Of a stretch of DNA of 50,867 nt, positions 41,107 to 50,599 are shown in pieces. Position 1 is the stretch's first letter, and each line of letters begins with the position of its first letter. Location of the stretch: positions 9,745 to 60,611 of the forward strand of contig JAEMQD010000031.1 in NCBI GenBank assembly GCA_022759035.1, read 5' to 3'. Made by a program: the position numbers and the translations under genes. Origin of the DNA: Thiotrichales bacterium (GTDB lineage Bacteria > Pseudomonadota > Gammaproteobacteria > Thiomicrospirales > Thiomicrospiraceae). The notes below the pieces were generated by a model. The model was not told the origin of the DNA and did no database searches. It worked only from the letters and a program-made list of their open reading frames with translations.

Positions 41107-41172
41107 AGAACGTTTGTTCTCATTATTGCAGAACGTTTGTTCTATTGTCAACAAAAATAGAACGAAAGTTCT
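41107..41172. promoter_or_regulatory. Three AGAAC-N4-GTTCT operators upstream of lexA
   Basis: Perfect 14-bp palindromes lie at 41107-41120 and 41130-41143 (both AGAACGTTTGTTCT) and at 41159-41172 (AGAACGAAAGTTCT). Centre spacings are 23 and 29 bases. The middle one fills the promoter spacer, the first covers the start site, and the third lies upstream, facing yggS. Confidence 0.85.
41122..41151 (-). promoter_or_regulatory. lexA promoter
   Basis: TTGACA (-35, 41146-41151) and AATAAT (-10, 41122-41127) with an 18-base spacer on the minus strand. The expected start site falls inside the first operator, near 41115. Confidence 0.75.
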
Positions 41173-41278
41173 ATTATTTTAATATTTGGCACAATCGCAC
41201 CAAGTATTGGGAAAGGTTTCAGTTAAAATTTAGCCATTAGTTACTATTCGTGACGTCTGATATAACAAGGAAGACACC

Positions 41279-41986
41279 ATGGCTGATGCACAACTCATTG
41301 AACGATGGCAACATATACAAGAAAAAATATACCAATCCGCAATTCGCCACCAACGAGACCCGAACAGCATAAAACTCATTGCAGTGAGTAAATTTCACTC
41401 TGCCGAAGCGATTCGCACGCTTGCCGACGCTGGACAAAAAAGTTTTGGTGAAAACTACGTTCAAGAGATGACAGAAAAAGCACAAAAACTCGCGGCACTG
41501 AACATAGACTGGCACTTCATTGGCCCACTACAATCCAACAAATGCCAATGGGTTGCCGAAACTGCGAGCACGATACACAGTTTAGATCGTTTAAAACTGG
41601 TGGCGCCGTTAGCGCGCTATAGGCCACAAACCTTGCCGCCTTTAGCGGTACTGTTACAAGTTAATATTGACTATGAAACAAGCAAGGCAGGAACAACTGA
41701 CTTTGAGTCTTTGTGCCAACTCGCACAAGCGGTGATGGCGCAGGAACGGTTAAGCCTGCAAGGGTTAATGGCTATTCCAGCAATATCAAGTGATATGGCG
41801 ACGCAACGTGCTGCCTTTGAAAAAGTGCGATTGCTACGAAATCAACTTGCCGAAAAGTTAAACCTAAACCTCCCCGAACTCTCTATGGGAATGTCGTCTG
41901 ATCTAGATGCAGCTATTGCGGAAGGTGCTACAATAGTACGCGTTGGAACGGATATTTTTGGACGGCGCATTACGCCAGTGACATAA
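41279..41986 (+). CDS. yggS: Pyridoxal-phosphate homeostasis protein (YggS/PLPBP)
   Basis: PLP-binding alanine-racemase-like TIM-barrel protein involved in vitamin B6 and amino-acid balance rather than a known reaction, 235 residues. The PLP lysine lies in IKLIAVSKFHSAEAIR near residue 36, and FGENYVQEM, WHFIGPLQSNK and SMGMSSDLDAAI are family segments. The start follows ACAAGGAAGA. It leads the yggS-proC-yggT run, a widespread association, and is divergent from lexA. Confidence 0.95.
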   Translation: MADAQLIERWQHIQEKIYQSAIRHQRDPNSIKLIAVSKFHSAEAIRTLADAGQKSFGENYVQEMTEKAQKLAALNIDWHFIGPLQSNKCQWVAETASTIHSLDRLKLVAPLARYRPQTLPPLAVLLQVNIDYETSKAGTTDFESLCQLAQAVMAQERLSLQGLMAIPAISSDMATQRAAFEKVRLLRNQLAEKLNLNLPELSMGMSSDLDAAIAEGATIVRVGTDIFGRRITPVT

Positions 41987-41999
41987 CAAGGAAATCATC

Positions 42000-42827
42000 A
42001 TGCTCGGACAAAAAGTAACTTTTATTGGCGGCGGCAACATGGCACGTAGCTTAATCGGTGGCCTAATTGCCAATGGAATGAACAAAAACAATATTAATGT
42101 CGTTGATCCAAACGAAGCGCAACGACATTTGCTGGCCAACATGGGCGTCGCTACTTATGCAGAAGCAGATGTTGCTTTGAAAAATTGTGACATTCTTGTA
42201 TTAGCTGTTAAACCACAGGTTATGGCGAACGTCGCTAACAGCATTGCACCACTCATAAAGCAATATCATCCTTTAGTGATTTCTGTTGCCGCTGGCATTC
42301 GCTGCAATGACTTATCTCGCTGGCTAGGCGGAGAGGTAGCCATTGTCCGCACCATGCCCAATACGCCAGCATTTGTACAATCTGGCGCTACGGGGCTTTA
42401 TGCCAATGCGCTCGTTTCACATGAACAAAAAAATCAAGCAGAATCGCTTATGCGCGCTTGTGGCATTTGTGTTTGGGTAGCAGAGGAAGCACAAATCGAT
42501 AGCGTGACCGCCCTTTCTGGCTCTGGTCCAGCTTATTATTTTTTAATGATGGAAGCGATGATCAACGCTGGAGAATCGCTAGGGTTAGATAAAAAAACCG
42601 CAACGCTGCTTACGGTACAAACTGCACTTGGTGCAGCAAAAATGGCAATTGAAAGTCAAGACACACCCGCAACGCTGCGTGCACAAGTCACATCACCAAA
42701 TGGCACCACAGAAGCAGCAATATTAACTTTTCAGCAACACCACTTCGAAAAAGTCGTTTCTGCTGCCATGCAAGCGGCAAGAACGCGAGCAGAAACACTC
42801 GCAACTGAATTAGGAACACAAGCATGA
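42000..42827 (+). CDS. proC: Pyrroline-5-carboxylate reductase
   Basis: Last enzyme of proline synthesis, reducing pyrroline-5-carboxylate with NAD(P)H. The 275 residues have the Rossmann FIGGGNMARSLIGGL at the N-terminus, AVKPQ near residue 72, VRTMPNTPA near 119 and the C-terminal SGSGPAYYFLMMEAM and RAQVTSPNGTTEAAI signatures. It lies 13 bases after yggS and its end overlaps yggT by 4 bases, so the three genes are likely one transcript. Confidence 0.97.
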   Translation: MLGQKVTFIGGGNMARSLIGGLIANGMNKNNINVVDPNEAQRHLLANMGVATYAEADVALKNCDILVLAVKPQVMANVANSIAPLIKQYHPLVISVAAGIRCNDLSRWLGGEVAIVRTMPNTPAFVQSGATGLYANALVSHEQKNQAESLMRACGICVWVAEEAQIDSVTALSGSGPAYYFLMMEAMINAGESLGLDKKTATLLTVQTALGAAKMAIESQDTPATLRAQVTSPNGTTEAAILTFQQHHFEKVVSAAMQAARTRAETLATELGTQA

Positions 42828-43393
42828 CCCCAACAACACAAGCTGGCTTTTTCGCTTTACAATTTATTACCGATATTATTGTTTTCTTTTTTATTATGCG
42901 TTTTGCGTTACGCTTTGCGCATGCTAATACTCGCAGTAGTTTTGTGTACGCTGTTGCCCGTATTACCAATCCGTTATGCACACCCATAGCGCGCTGGGTG
43001 CCTTATCATCCACGCTATGATTTCGCTGCGCTATTATGGGCATTCGTGCTACAGGCTTGTTACTACGGTTTAATGGCTTTATTACTAGATAAAAATTATG
43101 CTGTTCCTGGTTTATTGGTCTTAACTTTTTCGGATATTTTGCGCGCTTTTTTAAATTTATGGTTTTTAACCATCATCGCTGAAGCAATTTTAAGCTTTAT
43201 CCGCCCCGTTCAATATGATCCCAATCTTAGTTTTATCAGCGATATTAACCAACCTATTTTAACCCCAATTCGCCGGTTATTACCGCATTTAGGTGGAATC
43301 GACTTATCACCACTCGTTGCGCTATTTGCATTAAAAATGACTGAAATTTTAGTCGTTGGTTGGCTTGTTGCTTTAGGGTCACAATTAGTCTAG
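42824..43393 (+). CDS. yggT: YggT-family membrane protein
   Basis: Integral membrane protein of 189 residues with about four hydrophobic segments and two YGGT-type halves (FAHANTRSSFVYAVARITNPLCTPI and FIRPVQYDPNLSFISDINQPILTPIRRLLP). The family's molecular role is unsettled; osmotic tolerance and cell-division roles have been proposed in different groups. The start ATGA overlaps the proC stop. Nothing unusual in length or layout. Confidence 0.9.
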   Translation: MTPTTQAGFFALQFITDIIVFFFIMRFALRFAHANTRSSFVYAVARITNPLCTPIARWVPYHPRYDFAALLWAFVLQACYYGLMALLLDKNYAVPGLLVLTFSDILRAFLNLWFLTIIAEAILSFIRPVQYDPNLSFISDINQPILTPIRRLLPHLGGIDLSPLVALFALKMTEILVVGWLVALGSQLV

Positions 43394-43444
43394 GTGTTAA
43401 GCAGGGGCTTATGATGTATTTTCAATTCTTATTTTAGAGCGTCA

Positions 43445-43453
43445 TGCTACAAT
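43445..43453 (+). promoter_or_regulatory. Extended -10 upstream of metX
   Basis: TGCTACAAT forms an extended -10 in the 92-base yggT-metX gap, with no strong -35. I see no SAM- or SAH-riboswitch-like fold in the short distance to the start at 43486. Confidence 0.45.
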
Positions 43454-43485
43454 CTCGCATATATTTTGATGCTAACTGAGTACTA

Positions 43486-44664
43486 ATGTTGATGACTACT
43501 GCATCCTCACAAAACGAACACAAACTTGCAAACTCTGTTGGTATTGTTACGCCACAAACGCTTAGTATTGATACGCCACTGACGCTTGCGTGTGGTGCAA
43601 CACTAGCAAACTATCAATTGGTTTATGAAACTTATGGCACCCTTAACCGTGACGCAAGCAACGCCATTTTAATTTGTCATGCATTAAGCGGTGATCATCA
43701 TGCAGCTGGCTATCATCACCCCAATGATAAAACACCAGGGTGGTGGGATCATTATATTGGCCCAGGTAAAGCAATTGATACAGAGCAGTTCTTTGTAGTT
43801 GGTGTGAATAATATTGGCTCTTGTCGCGGATCAACAGGCCCTGCAAGTATCAACCCTGCTACAGGGGAAGCCTACGGTCCAGACTTTCCAATGGTAACCT
43901 GTCGCGATTGGGTCAATACACAAGCGCAACTCGCTGATTTTTTAGGCATCAAACAATGGGCAGCAGTTGTGGGCGGAAGCCTAGGCGGCATGCAAGTGCA
44001 ACAATGGGCGATCGATTTCCCCGATCGTTTACGTCATGCCGTGATTATTGCTTCTTCGCCCAAACTATCTGCACAAAATATTGCTTTTAATGAAGTAGCA
44101 CGCCAAGCAATTATGACGGATCCTGATTTTCATGGTGGACGCTTCTTAAAACATAACACGCTCCCTAAGCAAGGCTTAATGTTGGCACGTATGCTCGGAC
44201 ATTTGACTTATTTATCTGACGATTTAATGGGCGAAAAATTTGGACGCGAACTACGCACGGGCAGCTTAAAATATAGCTATGATGTTGAATTTCAAGTAGA
44301 AAGTTACTTGCGTTATCAGGGCGAAAAGTTTGCTACAAAAAGTAATTTTGATGCGAACTCATATCTATTAATGACAAAAGCCTTAGACTACTTTGACCCT
44401 GCTAGTGAACATGGCGACGATCTAGTTAGCACATTTAGTCATATCAAAGCAGCATCGCTAGTGATCTCCTTTACAACCGATTGGCGCTTTTCGCCAGAAC
44501 GCTCACTAGAAATTGTTCGTGCATTGACACAAGCAGGTAAGCGCGTTGTTTATGCGGAAGTTGCCTCAAGTCACGGACACGACGCTTTTTTGTTACCCAA
44601 CAACTATTATGAACAGGTTTTTTCGGCCTATATGAAACGCGTTGCCGAGGAGGTTCGTTCATGA
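43486..44664 (+). CDS. metX: Homoserine O-acyltransferase (MetX type)
   Basis: Alpha/beta-hydrolase enzyme activating homoserine for methionine synthesis, 392 residues. The nucleophile elbow is [10 protein letters not shown] near residue 163, oxyanion region [12 protein letters not shown] near 110, and catalytic Asp and His near TDWRFSPE and [10 protein letters not shown] at the C-terminus. Proteins of this type in beta- and gammaproteobacteria often use succinyl-CoA, so the acyl donor is not certain. It overlaps metW by 4 bases. Confidence 0.93.
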   Translation: MLMTTASSQNEHKLANSVGIVTPQTLSIDTPLTLACGATLANYQLVYETYGTLNRDASNAILICHALSGDHHAAGYHHPNDKTPGWWDHYIGPGKAIDTEQFFVVGVNNIGSCRGSTGPASINPATGEAYGPDFPMVTCRDWVNTQAQLADFLGIKQWAAVVGGSLGGMQVQQWAIDFPDRLRHAVIIASSPKLSAQNIAFNEVARQAIMTDPDFHGGRFLKHNTLPKQGLMLARMLGHLTYLSDDLMGEKFGRELRTGSLKYSYDVEFQVESYLRYQGEKFATKSNFDANSYLLMTKALDYFDPASEHGDDLVSTFSHIKAASLVISFTTDWRFSPERSLEIVRALTQAGKRVVYAEVASSHGHDAFLLPNNYYEQVFSAYMKRVAEEVRS

Positions 44665-45260
44665 GTCTAAAAGCCGAGTTTGATTTATTGCTCGATTGGA
44701 TTCCTCAGGGTGCTAGAGTGCTCGACTTAGGGTGTGGCAACGCGGAATTACTCGCCTATTTAATGAAACACAAACAAGTTAAAGGTGTTGGTTTGGAAAT
44801 GGATCCTTTGTCGATCGTAAGCAGCATTTCCAATGGTGTAGATGTCATTCAGGCGGATCTGAATACCGCCAATTTAATCGAAATGTTTGGCGAGAATGCC
44901 TTTGATGTTGTGCTAACAACACAAACGTTACAATCTATGCAACGCCCAGATCACCTTATTGATAGCATGCTACGTATTGGCAAACGCGCTATTGTCACCT
45001 TCCCCAACTTTGGTTACTGGCGCAATAGACTACAGCTACTATTATCGGGGAAAATGCCTGTATCCGTCGCGCTCCCATACCAATGGTACGACACACCAAA
45101 CACACATCTGTGTACTTTTTCTGATTTTGAGGCATTTTGCCAACAAAAAAATATTGTTATATTAGCGCAACGTGTACTAGGTGCCCCTTTAGGTGCCGAG
45201 TTTAGTCCAAACCTATTCGGTGAAGTTGCTTTGTACCATATAGAACAAGGAATACGATAA
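44661..45260 (+). CDS. metW: MetW methionine-biosynthesis protein
   Basis: SAM-methyltransferase-fold protein that partners MetX, 199 residues. Glycine-rich motif [12 protein letters not shown] near residue 22, VDVIQADLN near 58, and the MetW-typical [22 protein letters not shown] and [19 protein letters not shown] segments. GAGG precedes the ATG, which overlaps the metX stop, so the two proteins are made together. Confidence 0.94.
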   Translation: MSLKAEFDLLLDWIPQGARVLDLGCGNAELLAYLMKHKQVKGVGLEMDPLSIVSSISNGVDVIQADLNTANLIEMFGENAFDVVLTTQTLQSMQRPDHLIDSMLRIGKRAIVTFPNFGYWRNRLQLLLSGKMPVSVALPYQWYDTPNTHLCTFSDFEAFCQQKNIVILAQRVLGAPLGAEFSPNLFGEVALYHIEQGIR

Positions 45261-45266
45261 CTCATC

Positions 45267-45956
45267 ATGCGCATCGCTTGGCTTTTTTCTCGCTTACTTT
45301 TAGTGTTTTTCATGCTCAACATGGCTGGGTGCTTTGGTGGTACGAAACCCAATACCGTGGATTCGGACAGCAGCAAACAAAACAAAACTGAGGTTGAAAC
45401 ACTCTTATCTCAATCCATTTTTTTACGCCCCACTGCGCCAGCGGAGCGAAGCTTATATATTCGCTTTAGCTCAACAGCAGACAAGCCTGTTGACTTAGAA
45501 GGCATGCAAAAAGAACTTACTGAACGCTTTCAAGCAAAAGGCTTTAAAATAACTTCGCCAGAAGATGCCAACTTTTTATTACAAATTAACCTGCTGTCGA
45601 TTAGTAAAACCAGTAAGGCTTTAACAAGAGAGGCAGTTAATAATGGCTTTGGTGCTGCTGTTGCCATCGCCAATGTTGCAGTTAGTCCTGCTGGACAAGT
45701 CGTCGGTACTGCGGCAGAAAGCGCCACCAGCATTTTCTTCCGTGATACTTATTTTAATATGATTACCGATATTCTCATTACCGAGCGTGTGGACAGAATT
45801 AATACACTTAAGCCTGATAGTGAAACCGCGCCCGCCAAATGGAAAGAGCACACAACACGAGCACTTTCCTCTGTAAAAGATGTGAATGCGAATCAAGATG
45901 AATGCGTCGATTTACTAGAAGAAAGCTTATTGCGCGTACTCAACGGCCTATTTTAA
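45267..45956 (+). CDS. TraT-like outer-membrane lipoprotein
   Basis: The 229-residue protein has a signal peptide ending in the lipobox NMAGC (Cys near residue 22). The following LSQSIFLRPTAPAERSLYIRF, TSPEDANFLLQINLLSISK and NMITDILITER match TraT, the surface-exclusion and complement-resistance lipoprotein of F-type plasmids, as I recall its sequence. The gene is chromosomal, 6 bases after metW, with no conjugation genes nearby. The likely location is the outer membrane; its role here is unknown. Confidence 0.8.
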   Translation: MRIAWLFSRLLLVFFMLNMAGCFGGTKPNTVDSDSSKQNKTEVETLLSQSIFLRPTAPAERSLYIRFSSTADKPVDLEGMQKELTERFQAKGFKITSPEDANFLLQINLLSISKTSKALTREAVNNGFGAAVAIANVAVSPAGQVVGTAAESATSIFFRDTYFNMITDILITERVDRINTLKPDSETAPAKWKEHTTRALSSVKDVNANQDECVDLLEESLLRVLNGLF

Positions 45957-45966
45957 GCAAACAGGT

Positions 45967-47268
45967 CTATTCTATTGCCTTTCGTTGTAATAATACCGCA
46001 TAGAAACCATCCATTTGATGGAGGTCTGGTCGCAGTTGTAGCGCACCCTGTTCAGTAAAAGCCGAGGTAGGCAGTTCAATACCTTTACGCTGAAGCTCGG
46101 GCTGTGCAGGCAAGCGCACATAGTCTGAATTGCTCGCTAAAAAAGCAGACACAACTGCTTCATTTTCACACGCAAGCAAAGAACAAGTTGCATAAACTAA
46201 GTAGCCACCCGCTTTTGTTAAACGCGCTGCCGAAGTTAACACCGATAACTGGGTTGCATTCAACGCAGTTAATGTCATATCGCGCCATTTCATATCTGGA
46301 CTACGACGCCAAGTACCACTTCCAGAGCAAGGTGCGTCCACCAAAACAGCATCCTGCGTACCACGTAGTTTTTTTAATTTTGCATCTTGCTCATTGGCTA
46401 ACGGCATAATACGCACATTATCGACACCAGCGCGTGCTAAACGAGGTCGCATGCGATCTAGGCGATGTTCAGAAACATCACAAGCAATCAGACTGCCCTT
46501 ATTAGCCATGGCGGCAGCCAGCTGTAAGGTTTTACCACCTGCACCAGCGCAGAAGTCAACCACTTTCTGACCGCTGGTTACTGGCAACAATGCGCCCACA
46601 ACTTGACTACCGACATCTTGTATTTCAAACTCACCTCGTTGAAAACTGTCTGTCCGAAATAAAGGCGACCGCCCTGGCTGTCTTAAAGCATTGGGTACAC
46701 CCACCACTGGGGCGATGTCGAACGCGGCAGTCGTTAGTGTTTGCAAAACGGTAGCGACATCTGCCTTTAGCGTATTAACACGAATATCGACTGGCGCCGC
46801 TGACAACAACGATTGCGCTAAACGCGTCGCCTCCGTTTCTCCCCATTGGGCTACCCATGCGTCCCAAACGCTATCTGGGACACTATAACGTACCGCAGGC
46901 GATAAACTTGCTGTAGGACAGGCACGTAACGATTCTGCGACTTCTTTCGCCATCGTTTCGTCCATATACTTTTCTAATCCACGCATAGAAACACCTTGTT
47001 GAATCATCAACAAAGCACCAACACGACGCTGATAACCGGGCCAACCCTCACGCATAGCACCAAGTCGGGCATCAATCATTCGCAAATGGCGTAAAACACC
47101 ATAAGTCAATTCGGCAACGACGCCACGGTCACGCTTACCCATTTCTTTATGCGCACGAAAATAACTGTCCATTCGTGCATCCGCTGGCACTTTTTCATCA
47201 CCCATTATTTGGGCCAAAAGTTCAGCAGCACGAATGACGTGCCCACTTCGAATCATTTCTGTAATCAT
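45967..47268 (-). CDS. RsmB/NOP-family rRNA cytosine-C5 methyltransferase
   Basis: The 433-residue protein carries the RsmB-type catalytic core: VVDFCAGAGGKTLQLAAAM (SAM binding) near residue 238, DAVLVDAPCSGSGTWRRSPD with one catalytic cysteine near 315, and YATCSLLACENEAVV with the second near 365. The usual N-terminal NusB-like half is replaced by a different helical region. This fits the betaproteobacterial RsmB-like group; RsmF is an alternative. It is 40 bases downstream of pyrC and converges on the TraT-like gene with 10 bases between stops. Confidence 0.85.
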   Translation of the reverse strand: MITEMIRSGHVIRAAELLAQIMGDEKVPADARMDSYFRAHKEMGKRDRGVVAELTYGVLRHLRMIDARLGAMREGWPGYQRRVGALLMIQQGVSMRGLEKYMDETMAKEVAESLRACPTASLSPAVRYSVPDSVWDAWVAQWGETEATRLAQSLLSAAPVDIRVNTLKADVATVLQTLTTAAFDIAPVVGVPNALRQPGRSPLFRTDSFQRGEFEIQDVGSQVVGALLPVTSGQKVVDFCAGAGGKTLQLAAAMANKGSLIACDVSEHRLDRMRPRLARAGVDNVRIMPLANEQDAKLKKLRGTQDAVLVDAPCSGSGTWRRSPDMKWRDMTLTALNATQLSVLTSAARLTKAGGYLVYATCSLLACENEAVVSAFLASNSDYVRLPAQPELQRKGIELPTSAFTEQGALQLRPDLHQMDGFYAVLLQRKAIE

Positions 47269-47308
47269 GACGTGGTTTGTACCTACTATGCAAAAAAATT
47301 TTATTTAA

Positions 47309-48649
47309 TTAACGACGTTGTGCTTGGAACAACAGGCGTTGTCCGGCAGGCTTATGGACAGTTTCGCCATCGCGATACATTAACTCGCCATTGACCCACG
47401 TGCTACAAATAGAAGCACCAAACTCATGTCCATTAAAAGGAGACCAAGCACACAAATAAGCTAAACGGTCTGGTGTATCGATTTGGGGTTTATTCATATC
47501 AACCAACACTAAATCTGCCCAATAGCCTTCACGAATAAAACCACGATCAATGATGCCGTAACGACGTGCTAAGGCATGCGATGTCTTTTCAACCACTTGC
47601 TCAATTGTGAACACACCTTGTTGAACCATCTCTAATAATGCTGGTAACGCATATTGAACTAAAGGCAATCCAGAAGGTGCGCTAAAATAAGTTTGTTGCT
47701 TTTCATCCCATGTGTGCGGCGCATGGTCTGTAGCAATAACATCAATACGTCCATCACGTACCGCAGCACGCAGCGCTTCACGATCTTCATGCGTTTTAAT
47801 CGCTGGATTACATTTAATCAACGCACCCAATCGATCATAATCAGCATCAGTAAACCAAAGATGGTGTACACAAGCCTCAGCCGTAATGCGCTTGTTAGCT
47901 AAGTCACCAGCAGCAAATAAAGCCAATTCTTCTTTAGTGGTAATATGTAATACATGTAGCGGCGCATCGAATTGCTTTGCCAAACCAACAGCTAAAGAAG
48001 AAGACGCATAACAAGCCTCGCGAGAGCGAATTTGTCCGTGCAAATTGAATGGCACAGCGTCACCATACTGCGCACGTGCTTGCGCTTCATTGGCTAAAAT
48101 CATCGGGGTATTTTCACAATGTGTGGCAATCAACATGGGTGCCTCACGAAAAATACCTTCTAAGGTTTTCGCTTCATCTACCAACATATTGCCTGTTGAT
48201 GCACCCATAAAGACTTTAACGCCACACACCGTTGCAGGATCAACAGCCTTCACTTCATCAAGATTGTCGTTTGTTGCACCTAAGTAGAAAGAATAATTTG
48301 CATAAGCATTGCCCGCAGCCATGGTATATTTATCTTCTAGTGTCGCACGCGTGACTGCTGGAGGCTTGGTATTAGGCATTTCCATAAAACTGGTAATGCC
48401 GCCCATCACGGCCGCTTTTGATTCGGTAACAATGCGACCTTTATGTGTTAAGCCTGGCTCACGAAAATGCACTTGATCATCAATCATACCAGGTAATAAA
48501 TAACGTCCTTTTGCATCAACCACACACTCTGCTTCGGCAGAGATATGCGGGGCAATTTTTTCGATGCGTCCATGACGAATTAACACATCGGCTTGTTGAA
48601 CTTTTCCTTCGTTTACGAGGGTTGCATTGGTAATAATTAAACTCGACAT
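47309..48649 (-). CDS. pyrC: Class I dihydroorotase
   Basis: Pyrimidine synthesis enzyme closing carbamoyl-aspartate to dihydroorotate, 446 residues from ATG 48649 ([15 protein letters not shown]); six upstream codons are not conserved. Metal-binding signatures are [11 protein letters not shown] near residue 58, [13 protein letters not shown] with the region of the carboxylated lysine (GVKVFMG), [10 protein letters not shown] near 230 and [12 protein letters not shown] near 300. The HxREPG type places it in class I rather than the short PyrC of E. coli. It heads a two-gene transcript with the methyltransferase. Confidence 0.93.
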   Translation of the reverse strand: MSSLIITNATLVNEGKVQQADVLIRHGRIEKIAPHISAEAECVVDAKGRYLLPGMIDDQVHFREPGLTHKGRIVTESKAAVMGGITSFMEMPNTKPPAVTRATLEDKYTMAAGNAYANYSFYLGATNDNLDEVKAVDPATVCGVKVFMGASTGNMLVDEAKTLEGIFREAPMLIATHCENTPMILANEAQARAQYGDAVPFNLHGQIRSREACYASSSLAVGLAKQFDAPLHVLHITTKEELALFAAGDLANKRITAEACVHHLWFTDADYDRLGALIKCNPAIKTHEDREALRAAVRDGRIDVIATDHAPHTWDEKQQTYFSAPSGLPLVQYALPALLEMVQQGVFTIEQVVEKTSHALARRYGIIDRGFIREGYWADLVLVDMNKPQIDTPDRLAYLCAWSPFNGHEFGASICSTWVNGELMYRDGETVHKPAGQRLLFQAQRR

Positions 48650-48712
48650 GTACGACTCTTTACACAAAATGATAGGATAAGGAGAAATATAGCAGAATAT
48701 GAGACAAACGAC

Positions 48713-49012
48713 ATGCTAAAAAGACTGTTGATCAGCCCTTTCATTATGATTATTCGTATTTATCAACTTGCCATTAGCCCTTTATTGGGGCCAAGATGCC
48801 GCTTTTATCCTAGCTGTTCACACTATAGCATTGAAGCACTGCAAACACACGGGTTAATAAAAGGGAGTTGGCTAGCAATAAAACGCATCAGTCGCTGCCA
48901 CCCTGGTAGTGATGGCGGCATTGACCTCGTACCAGGCACGGAGGACAAACACCGCTGCCAGGACGAACATTGCGTAGCGCATCACCCACCTAAAGATGGC
49001 AAGGCTAGGTAG
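48713..49012 (+). CDS. yidD: Membrane protein insertion efficiency factor YidD
   Basis: Small membrane-associated protein thought to aid YidC-dependent insertion, 99 residues. The family core [54 protein letters not shown] is complete. After it comes a hydrophilic Cys/His-rich tail ([16 protein letters not shown]) longer than usual. The gene is unlinked to rnpA/yidC here, and its 3' end overlaps folE2 tail-to-tail by 31 bases. Confidence 0.93.
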   Translation: MLKRLLISPFIMIIRIYQLAISPLLGPRCRFYPSCSHYSIEALQTHGLIKGSWLAIKRISRCHPGSDGGIDLVPGTEDKHRCQDEHCVAHHPPKDGKAR

Positions 49013-49929
49013 CCGCCAGCAACGCCTTTAGAAACAATGCTCACCGCATCATGCGGATGTAAACTTTCTAAATGGTCAACGCGCAACCAAAAATCGCTGT
49101 AATCAGACTGAGCATCAAGCGCAGCTTGCAAGCGACGTGCAGCATCTTCACAAAACATTAAATTAGCACCATTTAAGCGCGCAAACTCTTGCTCATCTTC
49201 GCGCTTAACTGCCGCTTGCACCGCTGTTTGCAAAGCATCTTCAATTCGGTTAATGAGCAAAGAAAGCGCAAAATGCGATGCGTCACGATCCGTTAAGGTC
49301 ACGCGCACCTTAGCAAAAGAGCGCTGACTGTGCGGTGTTGCACATACGCCTTGGCTCGTACCTAGCCACGCATAAACCTCTTGTGGACTCAGCATATCAC
49401 GATTTTTAAAATCATCACTAAACTGCTCTTGAATAAGTTGACGTGCCAAGGCAGCAGAGCAAGGACAAGTAGACGAATAAGGTACTTCAACTTGAAGCTC
49501 CAAACGCAACACGCCTTCTTGCAATTGTCCACGAATCAGACTTGGATAGTTTTTCCAACCACTATTACCCGACAACAAAGAACCACGTCGTTCATAATAA
49601 TCAAACCGATATTCTACAAAAGCCGCGTTCGATAGCCCCGTGTGCGATTGAACAAACTCGTGCAACATAGTGCTCACACTTTGCGGTGTAACGACATCAT
49701 TGCTCGCTTTATCCAACATTAAATACAAGCGGGACATATGAATCCCCTTACTTTGGGGATCCATCAAATTAACATAGGCTTGCACGCGTGCCAAGCTACG
49801 CACAGACGTACCCGTTGCTTGCGCCAAGGAAATAGGCATTTCAATTTCCGACATGCCGACCCAGTCCAATGTTCCCATCGGATTCGACAAAGGCATATTT
49901 GCAACATCGGGCATAAAAGGCTTGGTCAT
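48982..49929 (-). CDS. folE2: GTP cyclohydrolase IB (FolE2)
   Basis: Type IB enzyme making dihydroneopterin triphosphate for folate or queuosine from GTP, 315 residues. The active-site region [13 protein letters not shown] with its catalytic cysteine lies near residue 154, and [13 protein letters not shown] near 197. Type IB enzymes do not need the zinc used by FolE, and are often under Zur control; a palindrome overlaps this promoter. The C-terminal 31 bases overlap yidD. Confidence 0.93.
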   Translation of the reverse strand: MTKPFMPDVANMPLSNPMGTLDWVGMSEIEMPISLAQATGTSVRSLARVQAYVNLMDPQSKGIHMSRLYLMLDKASNDVVTPQSVSTMLHEFVQSHTGLSNAAFVEYRFDYYERRGSLLSGNSGWKNYPSLIRGQLQEGVLRLELQVEVPYSSTCPCSAALARQLIQEQFSDDFKNRDMLSPQEVYAWLGTSQGVCATPHSQRSFAKVRVTLTDRDASHFALSLLINRIEDALQTAVQAAVKREDEQEFARLNGANLMFCEDAARRLQAALDAQSDYSDFWLRVDHLESLHPHDAVSIVSKGVAGGYLALPSLGG

Positions 49930-49967
49930 CTGCTCTCACCAATAATAGTTGATTCGTTTAGTCGGAT

Positions 49968-49996
49968 ATTATCGCAATGATAAACAATAAGGGCAA
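49968..49996 (-). promoter_or_regulatory. folE2 promoter with overlapping palindrome
   Basis: TTGCCC (-35) and GATAAT (-10) with a 17-base spacer on the minus strand. The palindrome TTATCATTGCGATAA (49969-49983) covers the -10. Zur is the regulator often found at folE2, but this is not a close match to the E. coli Zur box. Confidence 0.55.
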
Positions 49997-50001
49997 CAAG
50001 T

Positions 50002-50463
50002 TTAATGGCGCCCTGTACTACCAAAACCACCCTCACCTCGTTCGCTCGCATCTTCAAAGTTCTCTACCCATTGCCACGCTGCTTGTACAACAGGGACAAA
50101 AACCAATTGCGCCAAACGCTCGTTAGGTTGAATCGTAAAAGATTCTGTACCGCGATTCCAAACCGAAATTTTTAATTCACCTTGATAGTCAGAATCGATT
50201 AAGCCAACCAAGTTACCCAGCACAATACCATTTTTATGCCCTAAACCTGAGCGCGGCAAAATTAATGCCGCCAATGATGGGTCAGCAATATGAATGGCTA
50301 ATCCTGTACCAATTAAGGTCACTGCATTCGCCGCCAATGTAATGGGCGCATCAATACAAGCACGCAGGTCTAACCCAGCAGAACCTGACGTACCATATTC
50401 TGGTGCAGGAATATCAACGCCAATACGAGGGGATAATTTGCGAATTTTAATGGGCGTTTTCAT
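50002..50463 (-). CDS. dut: dUTP diphosphatase
   Basis: Trimeric dUTPase that hydrolyses dUTP to dUMP, limiting uracil in DNA and feeding thymidylate synthesis, 153 residues. The five dUTPase motifs are present: [45 protein letters not shown] and the C-terminal flexible arm [17 protein letters not shown] lies 5 bases before the ATG. A long structured leader separates it from its promoter. It is 72 bases upstream of folE2 on the same strand. Confidence 0.96.
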   Translation of the reverse strand: MKTPIKIRKLSPRIGVDIPAPEYGTSGSAGLDLRACIDAPITLAANAVTLIGTGLAIHIADPSLAALILPRSGLGHKNGIVLGNLVGLIDSDYQGELKISVWNRGTESFTIQPNERLAQLVFVPVVQAAWQWVENFEDASERGEGGFGSTGRH

Positions 50464-50492
50464 CTACTGTTCCTAAAATCATGTTGGGGGGA

Positions 50493-50554
50493 ACCTCTAA
50501 AAGCCTCGCTTCGCTTGTTTTTAGACTTCCCAAGTTTATTTGGGTTTTAGAGGT
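50493..50554 (-). promoter_or_regulatory. Structured 5' leader of dut
   Basis: Perfect 10-bp arms ACCTCTAAAA (50493-50502) and TTTTAGAGGT (50545-50554) enclose an inner hairpin CCCAA/TTGGG (50529-50533, 50540-50544) and an AAGC/GCTT pairing, giving a three-way-junction shape in the transcript ahead of the ribosome-binding site. Its function is unknown. Confidence 0.45.
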
Positions 50555-50576
50555 GCGCTTGGTTATCTATAGGTGC

Positions 50577-50585
50577 ATTATAACA
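50577..50585 (-). promoter_or_regulatory. dut promoter (extended -10)
   Basis: TGTTATAAT forms a perfect extended -10 on the minus strand, with only a T-rich -35 region. It gives a leader of roughly 105 bases. Confidence 0.6.
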
Positions 50586-50599
50586 CTAGCGGTGCAAGC

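Noticed and set aside
41079-41123. 15-codon upstream extension of lexA
   Set aside because: Its ATG would lie upstream of the predicted transcription start and within the operator region, and the extra residues are not LexA-like.
43394-43485. SAM or SAH riboswitch before metX
   Set aside because: The gap is short, the likely start site leaves only about 30 leader bases, and no suitable stems were seen.
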